39,450 nucleotides of DNA from DATKMK01 sp035541895 (GTDB lineage: Bacteria; Desulfobacterota; Binatia; HRBIN30; JACQVA1): positions 1 through 39,450 of the forward strand of contig DATKMK010000010.1 in the NCBI GenBank assembly GCA_035541895.1, given 5' to 3'. Of this stretch, positions 7,351 through 16,564 are shown one piece after another. How positions within the stretch are numbered: the first letter of the stretch is position 1; each line of letters opens with the position of its first letter. The notes below the pieces were generated by a model, which had not been told where the DNA came from, made no database searches, and worked only from the letters and a program-made list of their open reading frames with translations. The translations under genes were made by a program, and so were the position numbers.

Positions 7351-9285
7351 GTGAGAGATGTTCTGAATGGGCTGTTGATCGCGGCGGTGGTGACCGCAGT
7401 GTACGCCAACACGCTGAGTAACGAATTCATCAACGACGACGTTCCCGCCATCGTGGCCAACGATGCGGTGCGGTCCGGAGACATGTTGCGGATCTTCACG
7501 ACGCCGTCATGGACGGCTTCTGCATCAACCAATCATCTCTATCGCCCTCTGATTACGCTGAGCTTTGCGGCGAACTATGCGGTGGGCGCGCTGCAGCCAT
7601 CGGGTTACCGGATGGTCAACATCGCTCTGCACGCGATCGCCAGCATCGTCGCGTACGTGCTGGTCGTGAGTCTGGGCGGCCAGATGGGCGTGGCGTTGGT
7701 CGCCGCGCTGTTATTCGCGGCTCATCCGATCAACAGCGAGGCGCTGAACGCCGTCGTGGGGCGAGCTGAGATAGTCGCCGGCCTGTGCGTCGTCCTCGGT
7801 GTGCTGCTGGACGTCAGATCATATCACGCGCGATCGCCCGCCGTGCGGCTGGCGCTTACCGGGGCAACGATCCTTGCGTTCACTTGCGGGCTGTTGTCGA
7901 AAGAGAGCACGGCCACCCTGATCCCGGCAGCGGCGGCGACCGATCTCGCGATCCGGTGCAAGTGGCGATGGGGTGAGTTCACCGCCGGCCTTCGTGGCGG
8001 TCGCGGGGTGCTCTACGGGGCGCTTGCGCTGGTCTTGCTGGCATATCTGATGTGGCGAGCCCACATCGGCGTACAACCGCCGATGAGCGAAGGGATGAAT
8101 CCGCTCCTGGGCTTGCCTATCGAGACCCGCTTGCCGAATGCCGTGGTGATCGCCGGCCGCTACCTGCGGCTCCTGGTGTGGCCGATCCGTCTGTCGGCCG
8201 ACTATATGATCGGTGCTGTCCCGATCATTCAATCGTGGTTGGATTGGCGCGTCGCCCTGAGTGCAGTGGCGATCGGGTGCGTGGTGCTCATCGCTACCCT
8301 GGCCGTCCGGGGCGCGCCGCTGGTGACGTGGGCCATAGTGTTTGCCCTCGCAACGTACAGCCTGGTGTCCAATGTTGCGTTCCCAACGTGGGCGATGATG
8401 GGCGAGCGCTGGATGTATTTGCCCGCCGTTGGCTTCAGCGTGGTCCTGGCCGTCGGTGGCGAACGTCTTCTGGCCGGTGCACTCCCGCAGCAAGGCGCAA
8501 GGGTCGGCGCGCTTCTGGCGGCGATGCTGATCGTTGCGTACGGCACACGCACGATCGTGCGAAACCGAGACTGGCATGACTTCATGAGTTTGTGGACCGC
8601 GACGATCGAGGCCGTGCCGGGCAGCTTCAAGGCTCGCGAAGGTCTCGCGCACGGGTATGTTCAGCAGGGCCGATACGCCGAAGCGGCGCAACTGCTGGAA
8701 GAGAGTTTGCGCATCCACGACGGAGATCCTCGCACCTACATCGATCTGGCGACGGTCTACGAGCGAATCGGAAACCTGGAGAATGCTGCGCGATACTATC
8801 AGGCTGCTCTCGACCGTTCGCCGGGCCGGGTGGATCTCCTGATCGGGCTTGGGCGCGTGAGCTTGGCGCAAGGCGCGTACGGAAACGCGGTGCTGGCGTT
8901 CAACGATGCGGTCAAACGCGTGCCGAAATCGGCGACGCTACACGCGGCACTCGGGCAGGCCTACTACCTGCAGAACAGTCCGTCGGCCGCGCGCGCCGAG
9001 TTCGACGCGGCGCTGAAGCTCGACCCCAATATTCCCGACGGCCTCATCGGCTTGGCCGCGTGTCAACAATTGGATCGCAGCTACCGCGACGCTATTGAAA
9101 ACTATCTCAAGGCGCTGGCGCTCGGTGCGCCGCGTACGGACAACCTGCGTCAAACCCTGGAGCAGGCGCTAGTGGCGCTGGCGAAATCCGACCCGCGCGC
9201 GACTGCGGGTCTCGCCGTGCAGGCGTTGCGCTACTATCCGCAAGCGGATGCGATCAAGCAATTGGCGGCGCTGTCCGAATCGTGA
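7351..9285 (+). CDS. TMTC-like GT-C glycosyltransferase with TPR tail (third of three)
   Basis: A protein of 644 residues from a GTG at 7351, chosen over the TTG at 7339 because GGAGA sits 5 bases before it. The first membrane helix begins almost at once, followed by an outside loop with the Asp-Asp pair at residues 29-30 (INDDVP). Multiple membrane helices follow, with motifs HPINSEALNAVVGRAE, LLSKE and GERWMYLPAVGF aligned with the two paralogues. From about residue 420 there are five clear TPR repeats and a degenerate sixth. Expected role by family: glycosyl transfer to exported protein from a polyprenyl-phosphate sugar. It follows its paralogue directly on the same strand and precedes a GT39-like transferase by 71 bases, so the three may be co-transcribed. 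Confidence 0.9.
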   Translation: MRDVLNGLLIAAVVTAVYANTLSNEFINDDVPAIVANDAVRSGDMLRIFTTPSWTASASTNHLYRPLITLSFAANYAVGALQPSGYRMVNIALHAIASIVAYVLVVSLGGQMGVALVAALLFAAHPINSEALNAVVGRAEIVAGLCVVLGVLLDVRSYHARSPAVRLALTGATILAFTCGLLSKESTATLIPAAAATDLAIRCKWRWGEFTAGLRGGRGVLYGALALVLLAYLMWRAHIGVQPPMSEGMNPLLGLPIETRLPNAVVIAGRYLRLLVWPIRLSADYMIGAVPIIQSWLDWRVALSAVAIGCVVLIATLAVRGAPLVTWAIVFALATYSLVSNVAFPTWAMMGERWMYLPAVGFSVVLAVGGERLLAGALPQQGARVGALLAAMLIVAYGTRTIVRNRDWHDFMSLWTATIEAVPGSFKAREGLAHGYVQQGRYAEAAQLLEESLRIHDGDPRTYIDLATVYERIGNLENAARYYQAALDRSPGRVDLLIGLGRVSLAQGAYGNAVLAFNDAVKRVPKSATLHAALGQAYYLQNSPSAARAEFDAALKLDPNIPDGLIGLAACQQLDRSYRDAIENYLKALALGAPRTDNLRQTLEQALVALAKSDPRATAGLAVQALRYYPQADAIKQLAALSES

Positions 9286-9356
9286 GAGTCTGCAGCAAGA
9301 GCGGAGTGCCCGTCGAGGCTGTCGCGAGATGGTCGGCGGGAGTGAGTTGGTAGATC

Positions 9357-10967
9357 GTGGCACCGCGGTCCCGACTTGACTCGAGGTTCCTGGCGGGCGG
9401 CGTAGTTATCGTTGTCGCGTCGTTCCTCCTGCGACTCTATGGAATTGGCAGTCAGGCCATTTGGACCGATGAGGCCTTCTCCTGGTACGCAGCTACGACG
9501 CAGGAACTCCGCCATATCCTTTTGATCGATGACAGCCCACCGCTGTACTATTTGCTCCTGCGAGCGTGGCTGTCGCTTGTGGGTACAACCGAAGCGACGT
9601 TGCGATTTCCGTCGGCGATCGCGGGCACGTGCTTCGTGGCAACGGTGCTGTGGACGGGACTGGAGATCTTCAATGCGCGTGTCGCGCTGTGGAGCGGTGC
9701 CGTGGCCGCGCTGGCACCGATTCACATCTACTACTCGCAGGAGGCTCGCGCCTACGCGTGCCTCGTCTTCTTCTTGCTGGTCTCTCAGACCCTGGTCTGG
9801 CGCGCTCTGCGAACGAATTCATGGTCCGGTTGGATGCTCGCGAGCCTGTCGATGCTGGTCGCGTTCTACACCCACTACTTCGCGGCTCTCGGATTGCTCT
9901 CCGGTGTGTGCCTGCTGTGGGTGTCGGGGGAGCGATCGTATTGGAGGCGGTACCTCGCCGCAGCACTCGCAAGCGCTCTTGGCTTTCTTCCTTGGGTCGT
10001 GTGGGGGTTTGGGGTGACGGCACGTTCTGGTGCGGCCCAGGATTGGATTCGGCCCATCTGGGAAAACATACCGCCGTCGATGGCCATTCCACGGACGCTC
10101 GAACTCTTTGCCATAGGTGGCCAAGCCGGCCTTGGACCGATCTTCCTCAAGCAGTTCACGACTCTGGAGTTTCCCCCCGCCCTGAGGGTGCTGGGATTGA
10201 CCGTCCTCGCCATCCTCGCGTTTTGGGTCTGCGCACCATGGGGCGATCGAGCAGTGGGCATCAAACGGCTCGGTGAGCGGAAGGCGTGGCTCGCAATCAC
10301 GCTGGCCCTCCCACTGGCAGTTCTATGGGTCGTTTCGTTTTTCTTGCGACCGCTATACCTGCCGGGACGCTATGATCTCGTAGCCTTCCCTGCCTTTCCG
10401 CTGATCGTGGGTCTCGCGCTTGCCAAGACGCAGCGCGCGGTGCCTGCCGGATCGATCGTAGCTGCGGTGATCGCGTTGCTTCTCTCTGTCCCCATCGGGT
10501 CGAAACTGCTTCGCTATTACCAAGCGGTCCCGCAGTTCAACTATGCAGACGCAACCGCGAGAGTTCTGGACGCCGAGGTGGCAAACGGTGATGTCGTGGT
10601 CTTCACCGGACTCCGAGGGCTACCGACGGTCTACTATTTGAGTCGTTTGGGCTACCAGTGGGATGATCGCGCACACCGTGTTGACAGGTCCGAACGCTCC
10701 TTCTCGTGCCGCTTGTATCCATTGGAATCGGAGCGCATGCCCGGCGTAGTGGATGCACGACGCATCTTGGCCGCTCCTGACGCAGTCCGCACCGATGTTC
10801 AGGCGTACCTCAGCACTCTGTCGTCTCCAGGCGGGTCGGTGTGGGTGGTCATGACTTCGACCCACGCCGAAGAAGGCAGCCGGTTGCTTCAGGAACTCTC
10901 CCGGCAAGGATGGGCGCCGCTGAGCGTGTACAGGCTGCTCGGCATCTACCGGTTCACACGAACATGA
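9357..10967 (+). CDS. GT39/ArnT-like integral membrane glycosyltransferase
   Basis: A protein of 536 residues from a GTG at 9357. Residues 1-30 form the first membrane helix, and the first outside loop contains TDEAFSW with Asp38-Glu39, the acidic pair typical of PMT/ArnT-type GT-C enzymes. This is followed by DDSPPLYY (Asp58-Asp59) and YYSQEARAYA near residues 124-133, all characteristic of bacterial members. Roughly ten more membrane helices follow, and a soluble C-terminal part begins near residue 385. Family members use polyprenyl-phosphate sugars and act on the outer face of the inner membrane; the donor and acceptor here cannot be read from sequence. There is no TPR tail, unlike the three upstream proteins. 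No strong Shine-Dalgarno sequence is seen, so the start is the less certain part. Confidence 0.85.
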   Translation: MAPRSRLDSRFLAGGVVIVVASFLLRLYGIGSQAIWTDEAFSWYAATTQELRHILLIDDSPPLYYLLLRAWLSLVGTTEATLRFPSAIAGTCFVATVLWTGLEIFNARVALWSGAVAALAPIHIYYSQEARAYACLVFFLLVSQTLVWRALRTNSWSGWMLASLSMLVAFYTHYFAALGLLSGVCLLWVSGERSYWRRYLAAALASALGFLPWVVWGFGVTARSGAAQDWIRPIWENIPPSMAIPRTLELFAIGGQAGLGPIFLKQFTTLEFPPALRVLGLTVLAILAFWVCAPWGDRAVGIKRLGERKAWLAITLALPLAVLWVVSFFLRPLYLPGRYDLVAFPAFPLIVGLALAKTQRAVPAGSIVAAVIALLLSVPIGSKLLRYYQAVPQFNYADATARVLDAEVANGDVVVFTGLRGLPTVYYLSRLGYQWDDRAHRVDRSERSFSCRLYPLESERMPGVVDARRILAAPDAVRTDVQAYLSTLSSPGGSVWVVMTSTHAEEGSRLLQELSRQGWAPLSVYRLLGIYRFTRT

Positions 10968-11049
10968 GTGTGCGGCTATTGGCCGTGATATTCGGTTCTC
11001 ACCCTTGCGCTGCGAAGCAAAAGCGTGCTGGCCAGCGAGTGAGCGAGGG

Positions 11050-11069
11050 CGCGTGATCCACGCGAAGGA
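11050..11069 (+). promoter_or_regulatory. Hairpin abutting the ribosome binding site of the GT4 gene
   Basis: The perfect inverted repeat cgcgtg-atc-cacgcg (11050-11064) directly touches an AAGGA Shine-Dalgarno sequence (11065-11069), itself 6 bases before the GTG at 11076. Such a hairpin could influence ribosome access, but a chance hairpin in GC-rich DNA is possible. Confidence 0.35.
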
Positions 11070-11075
11070 TACTTC

Positions 11076-12245
11076 GTGCGCATTCTTCACGTAAGCCCGA
11101 GCTTCTACCCGGCCTGGGCCTACGGAGGGGTGCCGCGCTGCGCGTTCGAGCTCTGTCGGGCGTTGGTGCGCGCCGGAGAGTCCGTGTCGGTGTGGACGAC
11201 CGATGCCCTCGATCAAGTCGGCCGTGTCGCCCGAACCGACGCGGTGGTCGACGGAATCCAGATTCGTTATTTCCCCAACGTGAGCAACCGGCTGGCGTAT
11301 CGTCACCAGCTCTACCTCCCTCGCGGTTTGTTGCGTGCCGTGCGAGAGCAGCTCTCGCAGTTCGACCTGGTGCACATTCATTCGCATCGCCACGCCCTCG
11401 AGTGGGTGGTGAGCCGCGCGGCGCGCGCGCACAAGCTCCCATACGTCTGCACCGCCAACGGCACGGTGCCGCCGTACGAGCGTTTCGTGACGGTGAAGCG
11501 CGTGATCGATGTGCTTGGGATGCGATCGGTGCTGCAACACGCGGCCGCGTGCATCGCCGTGTCTTCGGCGGAGGTCGCGCACTATCGAGCGGCCGGCGTT
11601 GTCGCCGAACGCATCACGGTGATTCCAAACGGTGTCCGCCTCAGCGACTACGATGCGTTGCCGCCGCGCGGTGGCTTTCGCCGCCGGCTCGGTATCGCGG
11701 CCGAAGCGCCACTGGTCACGTTCGTCGGAAAAATTACTCCCCGCAAGGGCGTCGACGTGTTGATCCGCGCGTTCGCCTCCCTCGATCCCGACGTCCATCT
11801 GGTGGTCGCGGGCAACTTCATGGTGCAAGAAGCGCGGGTTCGTGCGCTCGCGCGCGAGTGCGGCGTCGCGGGTCGGGTGCATTTTGTCGGGCTATTGGAC
11901 GGCGAAGAAAAGCTGCGCGCCTATGTCGACGCCGATGTCGTCGCCTACCCGTCGGAACGGGAAATCTTCGGTCTCGTGCCGATCGAGGCGCTCATGTGCA
12001 ACACCGCCGTCGTGGTCTGCGACGACTCCGGCTGCGGTGAGGTCGTCCGAGCGGCAGACGGAGGCCGTCTGGTGCCCTACGGTGACGATCGCGCTTTGGC
12101 GGCCGCACTGCGTGACCTCTTGCGCGATCCCGCGGACCGCCGTGCAAACGTTGACCGTGGCCGCCGCTACGTGCAGACGCACTTCGGCTGGGAGTCAATC
12201 GCCGAGCAAACGCGCCGGCTCTACCAGGGGGTCGTGCACGCGTGA
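11076..12245 (+). CDS. GT4 family glycosyltransferase (GT-B fold)
   Basis: A protein of 389 residues starting at GTG 11076, supported by AAGGA 6 bases upstream. The N-terminal Rossmann domain opens MRILHVSPSFYP and includes the Gly-rich acceptor loop AYGGVPR. The C-terminal donor domain shows VIPNGV (residues 182-187), GKITPRKG (218-225) and the E-X7-E motif with Glu296 and Glu304, the signature of retaining GT4 enzymes that bind nucleotide sugars. There is no membrane segment, so it acts in the cytoplasm, probably adding a hexose to a growing lipid-linked glycan. The stop overlaps the start of the following GT2 gene by four bases (GTGA), indicating coupled translation. Confidence 0.93.
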   Translation: MRILHVSPSFYPAWAYGGVPRCAFELCRALVRAGESVSVWTTDALDQVGRVARTDAVVDGIQIRYFPNVSNRLAYRHQLYLPRGLLRAVREQLSQFDLVHIHSHRHALEWVVSRAARAHKLPYVCTANGTVPPYERFVTVKRVIDVLGMRSVLQHAAACIAVSSAEVAHYRAAGVVAERITVIPNGVRLSDYDALPPRGGFRRRLGIAAEAPLVTFVGKITPRKGVDVLIRAFASLDPDVHLVVAGNFMVQEARVRALARECGVAGRVHFVGLLDGEEKLRAYVDADVVAYPSEREIFGLVPIEALMCNTAVVVCDDSGCGEVVRAADGGRLVPYGDDRALAAALRDLLRDPADRRANVDRGRRYVQTHFGWESIAEQTRRLYQGVVHA

Positions 12246-13246
12246 CGGACACGCCGAAAGTGGTGCTGCTGATCCTGACGTGGAATCGCCGCGACGACGT
12301 GGTGCGCTGCCTCACAAGTCTGTCGCGCGTGACGTACCCGAACTACGTCCCGGTGGTGATCGACAATGCCTCGAGCGACGGAACGGTCGCCGCGCTCCGC
12401 GCTCAATTTCCGGAGGTGATGGTTCTCGAGAACGACCGGAACTACGGCTACGCCGGCGGCAACAACGTCGGGATTCGCTGGGCGCTGCAGCACGGCGCGG
12501 ACTACGTGCTTGTGATCAACAACGATACCGAAGCGACACCCGGCATGATCGATGAACTGGTGCGCATCGCCGAGAGCGATCCTCGCATCGGCGTCGTCGG
12601 TTGCCGCAACGTGCTGATGGAGGATCCCCGTCGGTTGTGGGGCGCCTACGGCCGGATCACCTTCGGTCCTTTTGTGGTGCGCGTTGCGGGCGAGCGCGCC
12701 ATCGACGGACCGCAATGGCAGGTCGTTCGAGATGTCGAGTGGCTGATCGGCAATGGGTATCTGTGGCGTCGCCGTGCGATCGAGCGCATCGGATTGCTGG
12801 ACGAGCAGTTGTTCGCATACAACGAGGACGTTGATTGGTGCCTGCGTGCGCGTGCGGCGGGATTCCGGGTCGTCTACGCCGGCACCGCGGCGATCCTGCA
12901 TCGTGGCGGCGACGGTGCGACCCCGAGCCGCAAGCGTGCGCTGATGTGGTACATCCTCGGCCGCAACGGCGTCGTGCTGGCTCGCCGGTACGGCACGCTG
13001 GGGCAACTGCTTCGCTTCGGAGTCCTGTGCACCGCGGCGTGGCTGGCGCGACTGGGTCGCGCCGGTCTCCGTCGCATCATCGCGCGCGCCGACGCCTCCC
13101 GCGCATACTGGGTCGGCGAGGTAGCCGCTGAGCGCGCATTTGGGCGTGGTATGCTCGACGCGATCCGTGGCCGACCGATTCCGTTTGCGCAGCTCGATGC
13201 CCACGGTTCCGAACTTCCCGGGGCATCGGGAATCGGCGCCGGGTAG
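12242..13246 (+). CDS. GT2 family glycosyltransferase, WbbL/rhamnosyltransferase-like
   Basis: A protein of 334 residues from a GTG overlapping the previous stop. The GT-A fold is shown by ILTWNRRDD at the N-terminus, DNASSDGT (residues 41-48), the DxD-region motif NNDT (93-96) and the late ED-x-DWCLR segment (195-202) that carries the general base in this family. The region NYGYAGGNN matches rhamnosyltransferase-like members. The C-terminal 90 residues are Arg-rich and helical and may contact the membrane. Expected role: inverting transfer of a sugar from a nucleotide donor in the cytoplasm; sugar identity is not readable. It is translationally coupled to the GT4 and lies 75 bases before the ABC permease, placing it in the glycan export group. 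Confidence 0.92.
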   Translation: MTDTPKVVLLILTWNRRDDVVRCLTSLSRVTYPNYVPVVIDNASSDGTVAALRAQFPEVMVLENDRNYGYAGGNNVGIRWALQHGADYVLVINNDTEATPGMIDELVRIAESDPRIGVVGCRNVLMEDPRRLWGAYGRITFGPFVVRVAGERAIDGPQWQVVRDVEWLIGNGYLWRRRAIERIGLLDEQLFAYNEDVDWCLRARAAGFRVVYAGTAAILHRGGDGATPSRKRALMWYILGRNGVVLARRYGTLGQLLRFGVLCTAAWLARLGRAGLRRIIARADASRAYWVGEVAAERAFGRGMLDAIRGRPIPFAQLDAHGSELPGASGIGAG

Positions 13247-13321
13247 ACGTTCCACCGTCTGCGCCCCGCCATCACGCTCGTTCTTGCGAAGTCCGAACGC
13301 CCGTGCTTTGAGCAACCCGCC

Positions 13322-14164
13322 ATGCACGCCGGCAGTGATCCGATGGAGTCAACCGCGCGGCCAACGCCGCGCGGCGAGCCTCCGCAACTGAGCGCGCCCG
13401 GCCGCGGCGTCGCAAGCTACGGCTGGTTGGTCCTGCAGTTCGCGCTCAAGGATTTCAAGATCCGCTACACGCATTCGGTGCTCGGCTACGCCTGGTCGGT
13501 GCTCAATCCGCTGATGTTCTTCGTGATCTACTACGTGGTGTTCACCGCGTTCATGCGCCTGGACGTGCCGAACTACCCCGGATTCTTGCTGATCGGCATC
13601 GCATTGTGGAATTTTTTTTCCGAGGGGACATCCGGCGGTGCGGGGGCGCTGTTGGCGCGGGCGGACATCTTGTCCAAGATGGTCCTGCCGCGCGAGATCG
13701 TCGTCTATGCGTCGCTGATGAGCGCGGCACTGACCTTCGCCATCAATCTCGCCGTGCTGATGGTGCTGATTCGATTGACCGGGACGAGTCTGCAGCCGGC
13801 TGCGATCTGTTTTGTGCTGCTCATCGTCGATCTGGTGGCCTTGACGCTCGGCATCGCGCTGTTGCTCGCGCCGCTGTACGTGCGTTACCGAGACATCGGC
13901 TACCTGTGGAACATCGTGCTGCAAGTTGGCTTTTGGCTGACCCCCATCATCTATCTCGATTTGATGGTGCCCGAGCGTTGGCGCTGGCTGGTGTGGGTGA
14001 ACCCGGTCGGCCGCATCATCGGCGACAGCCGGCGCGCGCTCATCTACGGCCTGTGGCCGGGCGCCCGCGGACTGCTCATCACGACTTGTTACTCGGTCGT
14101 GGTCTGCATCGTCGGCTTTCTCACCTTTCGTCGCCTTCAGGGACGCGTGGTGGAGTACTTCTAA
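13322..14164 (+). CDS. wzm: ABC-2 type glycan exporter permease (Wzm type)
   Basis: A protein of 280 residues with an ATG at 13322; the ATG at 13343 is an equally possible start. A cytoplasmic amphipathic N-terminus carries the family hallmark KDFKIRYTHSVLGYAWSVLNPL region (residues about 42-63, split over the interface helix and first membrane helix). Six membrane helices follow, with family-typical ARADILSKMVLPRE, YVRYRDIGYLWNI and WLTPIIY segments. The length is normal for Wzm or TagG proteins. It forms the membrane channel that exports finished lipid-linked polysaccharide when paired with a Wzt ATPase. Unusually, the only Wzt in the window lies about 4.4 kb downstream, fused to an acyltransferase, with a YfhO-like gene and an antisense methyltransferase in between. 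Confidence 0.92.
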   Translation: MHAGSDPMESTARPTPRGEPPQLSAPGRGVASYGWLVLQFALKDFKIRYTHSVLGYAWSVLNPLMFFVIYYVVFTAFMRLDVPNYPGFLLIGIALWNFFSEGTSGGAGALLARADILSKMVLPREIVVYASLMSAALTFAINLAVLMVLIRLTGTSLQPAAICFVLLIVDLVALTLGIALLLAPLYVRYRDIGYLWNIVLQVGFWLTPIIYLDLMVPERWRWLVWVNPVGRIIGDSRRALIYGLWPGARGLLITTCYSVVVCIVGFLTFRRLQGRVVEYF

Positions 14165-14235
14165 CCGGCGATTGCCGTCGCGAGCCTGGTGCGGGGGCTG
14201 GATGCTATCGTCCCGGCAAGTGTAGATAGTCCGTC

Positions 14236-16512
14236 GTGATCGAACATCGGTCGTCGCTCTCCGCCGAACGCCGGCGTTTGGGCGTGTGGCTCGTCGCTGG
14301 CTGCTGCGCGATCTGGTGGCTGCGGGTTGCGCTGGCCGAAGGGACGCGGCTCAGTCTCGCCAACATCGACGCCTTGATCTACTGGGTGCCGCTCATGCGC
14401 GAAGCCGCCGCGCAGTGGCGGCGGTGGTCGGTTCCGCTGTGGAATCCCTATCAAGCGCTCGGCACGCCGCTGTTGGCCACGCTTCACGTCGGGGCCGGCT
14501 ACCCCCTCAACGCACTCTATCTCGTATGCGACGTGAGGTGGGCGTGGTTCCTGACCTGCATCGCCCATCAGGCCGTGGCCGCCGGCGGCATCTATCGATT
14601 GTGTCGTCTCGTGAACCTGTCGGCCCGTTCGAGCGCGATCGGTGTAGCCGCGTACACATTTGCGGTCGGCGTCATCGGGAGCTACCTCGACCAGCCGCAG
14701 TTCAACAGCCTCGCATGGGTGCCGGTGGTGTTCGCCTGCGCGACTCGGCTCATCGTGCAGCCCACGGCGGCAGCCGGCGCGCGACTCGCATCGGCGTGGG
14801 CGTTGCAGATTCTCGCCGGACATCCCGAGACGATCGCCTACACCGCTCTGCTGTTGGCGTCGTACCTGATCGTGGCGGGGATCGCGCGTGCAGGTGACGC
14901 GCCGCAAACGTTGGCGCGCATCGCTGCGCTGGCGATTGGAGCGGCGGGGATGGCGCTCGGTGCGGCGGCCTTTCAGTTGTGGCCGACCATCGAGCTGCTC
15001 GGGCGAAGCGTGCGAGCGGTCGGAAGCTTGACCGCGGCGCAACGGAGTCCGCTTGCGGTCGATCCCTGGCAGATTCTTTCAGTGGCCCAGGGGCCGGCAC
15101 CCCTGGTCCTGGCAGTGATCGGATGGTGGAGCTGGCGCCGGCGGAGCTTAGCCTGGTTGCTTGCCGGTAGCGCCGCGGTGTTGGCCGTGCTGTCGGTGGG
15201 GCCGGCGACGCCGCTGTTTACGCTCTTCTCCCGGTTGCCGATCGGGAGCTGGTTTCGCGGACCGATCCGGCTGCTGATCTTGTGGCCGCTGTGCGTGGCG
15301 GTACTCGGTGCCGCCGGTGCGGAGACCTGTCTCGAATCTCGTGACCGGGCCGGCGCGCGAACCGTTGTCATCGGCGGGCTCGTCGTGATCGGGGTGCGCG
15401 TCCTGCTCGGGATCCACAACGGCACGCCGCGCACCTGGCTGCCGGGTGTCGTGCTGGAGCTGGCGGTGCTGCTGGTGGTGATCGGTGCAGCCGCGACGCC
15501 GCAGCGCTCGATTTCGTGCTGGATCGATTCGGCGTGGGCGCTCGTGCTGGTGTATGCGGCTCCGATTGCCCTGTTCATGACGGCACCTGGGCCGGGGTAC
15601 GTGTCGCCGTTCGACGTGGTGCCGCGCTACGAAGAGCATCGGCAGCTCTTCGACGTCCTCGTTCGAGAGTTGCCAGCGCGCACGCTCTCTCTGTTGCCGG
15701 GTAAGGGGGCGTGGGCGAAGCTGGGAACCTACTTTGAAATGCCGATGCTCAACGATGTGGAGCCGATGTCGCTCAGCGAGTTTCGACGCTTCGTTGGTGC
15801 GGCGCGCGGAGTCGGCGCGGAGGCGGAGAGCGACGGTCCCGTGAGCGTCTTCATGGGCGGCATCGATCCGCCGCGTGCGCGATTCAATTCCGCCCTGCTC
15901 AATGCGAGCGGCGTTCGCTTTGTGTTGGCCGAGAGGAAAGCGACCGGCGAGGTTGGGGTCGCGCGCTGGTTCGAATCGGATATCCCGCTGCGGCCGATCG
16001 CGAGTTTCGGGACCGTCGTCGCATACGACAATCCCGCCGCGCTGCCGCGCGCCTTCTTCGTCGACCGCGCGCGTGCACGCGCGCCGGGCTCGAATTGCGT
16101 CCGTGATCTGGTGGCGCCCACCTTCGATCCCCGCAGCACGTTGCTGATCGAGGACACGCGTATCGATGCCGGCAGCGTACCGAGCCGGCAGGCACGGGTG
16201 ACCGTCACGCATTACGAGCCGGCTGAAGTGCGAGTCGATGTGGAGACCGATCAGCCCGGTTTCGTTGTCTTGTCCGACGCCTTCTATCCCGGCTGGCTGG
16301 CGTCGGTCGACAGGATCGCCGCGTCGATCGCGCGGGCAAATTGCTTCTTCCGCGCGGTCGCGGTGCCGGCGGGACAACATGAGGTGGTCTTCGAGTATCG
16401 GCCGATGTCGTTCGCCTACGGGGCGGTGATTTCGGCCGTCAGTCTGCTCGCGTTGTTGGCCGTGTGGATCGTGTCTCGGGCGACCTCGGCGAGGAAGGTT
16501 CGATCTCCGTGA
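14236..16512 (+). CDS. YfhO-like integral membrane protein
   Basis: A protein of 758 residues from a GTG at 14236. The first membrane helix is followed by a loop containing DALIYWVPL, then SVPLWNPYQALGTPLLA and AGYPLNALYL, segments typical of the YfhO family. About a dozen membrane helices follow, and a large soluble C-terminal domain begins near residue 460 and ends with FYPGWLASVD and a late membrane helix, again as in YfhO. The family is placed with GT-C glycosyltransferases; Gram-positive YfhO is implicated in lipoteichoic acid glycosylation, which suggests sugar transfer from a polyprenyl phosphate outside the membrane. Its specific role here is unknown. It lies between the Wzm permease and an antisense methyltransferase. 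Confidence 0.85.
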   Translation: MIEHRSSLSAERRRLGVWLVAGCCAIWWLRVALAEGTRLSLANIDALIYWVPLMREAAAQWRRWSVPLWNPYQALGTPLLATLHVGAGYPLNALYLVCDVRWAWFLTCIAHQAVAAGGIYRLCRLVNLSARSSAIGVAAYTFAVGVIGSYLDQPQFNSLAWVPVVFACATRLIVQPTAAAGARLASAWALQILAGHPETIAYTALLLASYLIVAGIARAGDAPQTLARIAALAIGAAGMALGAAAFQLWPTIELLGRSVRAVGSLTAAQRSPLAVDPWQILSVAQGPAPLVLAVIGWWSWRRRSLAWLLAGSAAVLAVLSVGPATPLFTLFSRLPIGSWFRGPIRLLILWPLCVAVLGAAGAETCLESRDRAGARTVVIGGLVVIGVRVLLGIHNGTPRTWLPGVVLELAVLLVVIGAAATPQRSISCWIDSAWALVLVYAAPIALFMTAPGPGYVSPFDVVPRYEEHRQLFDVLVRELPARTLSLLPGKGAWAKLGTYFEMPMLNDVEPMSLSEFRRFVGAARGVGAEAESDGPVSVFMGGIDPPRARFNSALLNASGVRFVLAERKATGEVGVARWFESDIPLRPIASFGTVVAYDNPAALPRAFFVDRARARAPGSNCVRDLVAPTFDPRSTLLIEDTRIDAGSVPSRQARVTVTHYEPAEVRVDVETDQPGFVVLSDAFYPGWLASVDRIAASIARANCFFRAVAVPAGQHEVVFEYRPMSFAYGAVISAVSLLALLAVWIVSRATSARKVRSP

Positions 16513-16564
16513 CGAAGGCACCGCGAACGGAGTCCGGCTCGCGCATGGACCACGGACGCCGCCT

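Noticed and set aside
12221..13327. Minus-strand open frame of 368 codons
   Set aside because: It is antisense to the GT2 gene with its DNASSDGT and NNDT motifs; the composition is rich in Arg, Gln and Asp without structure.
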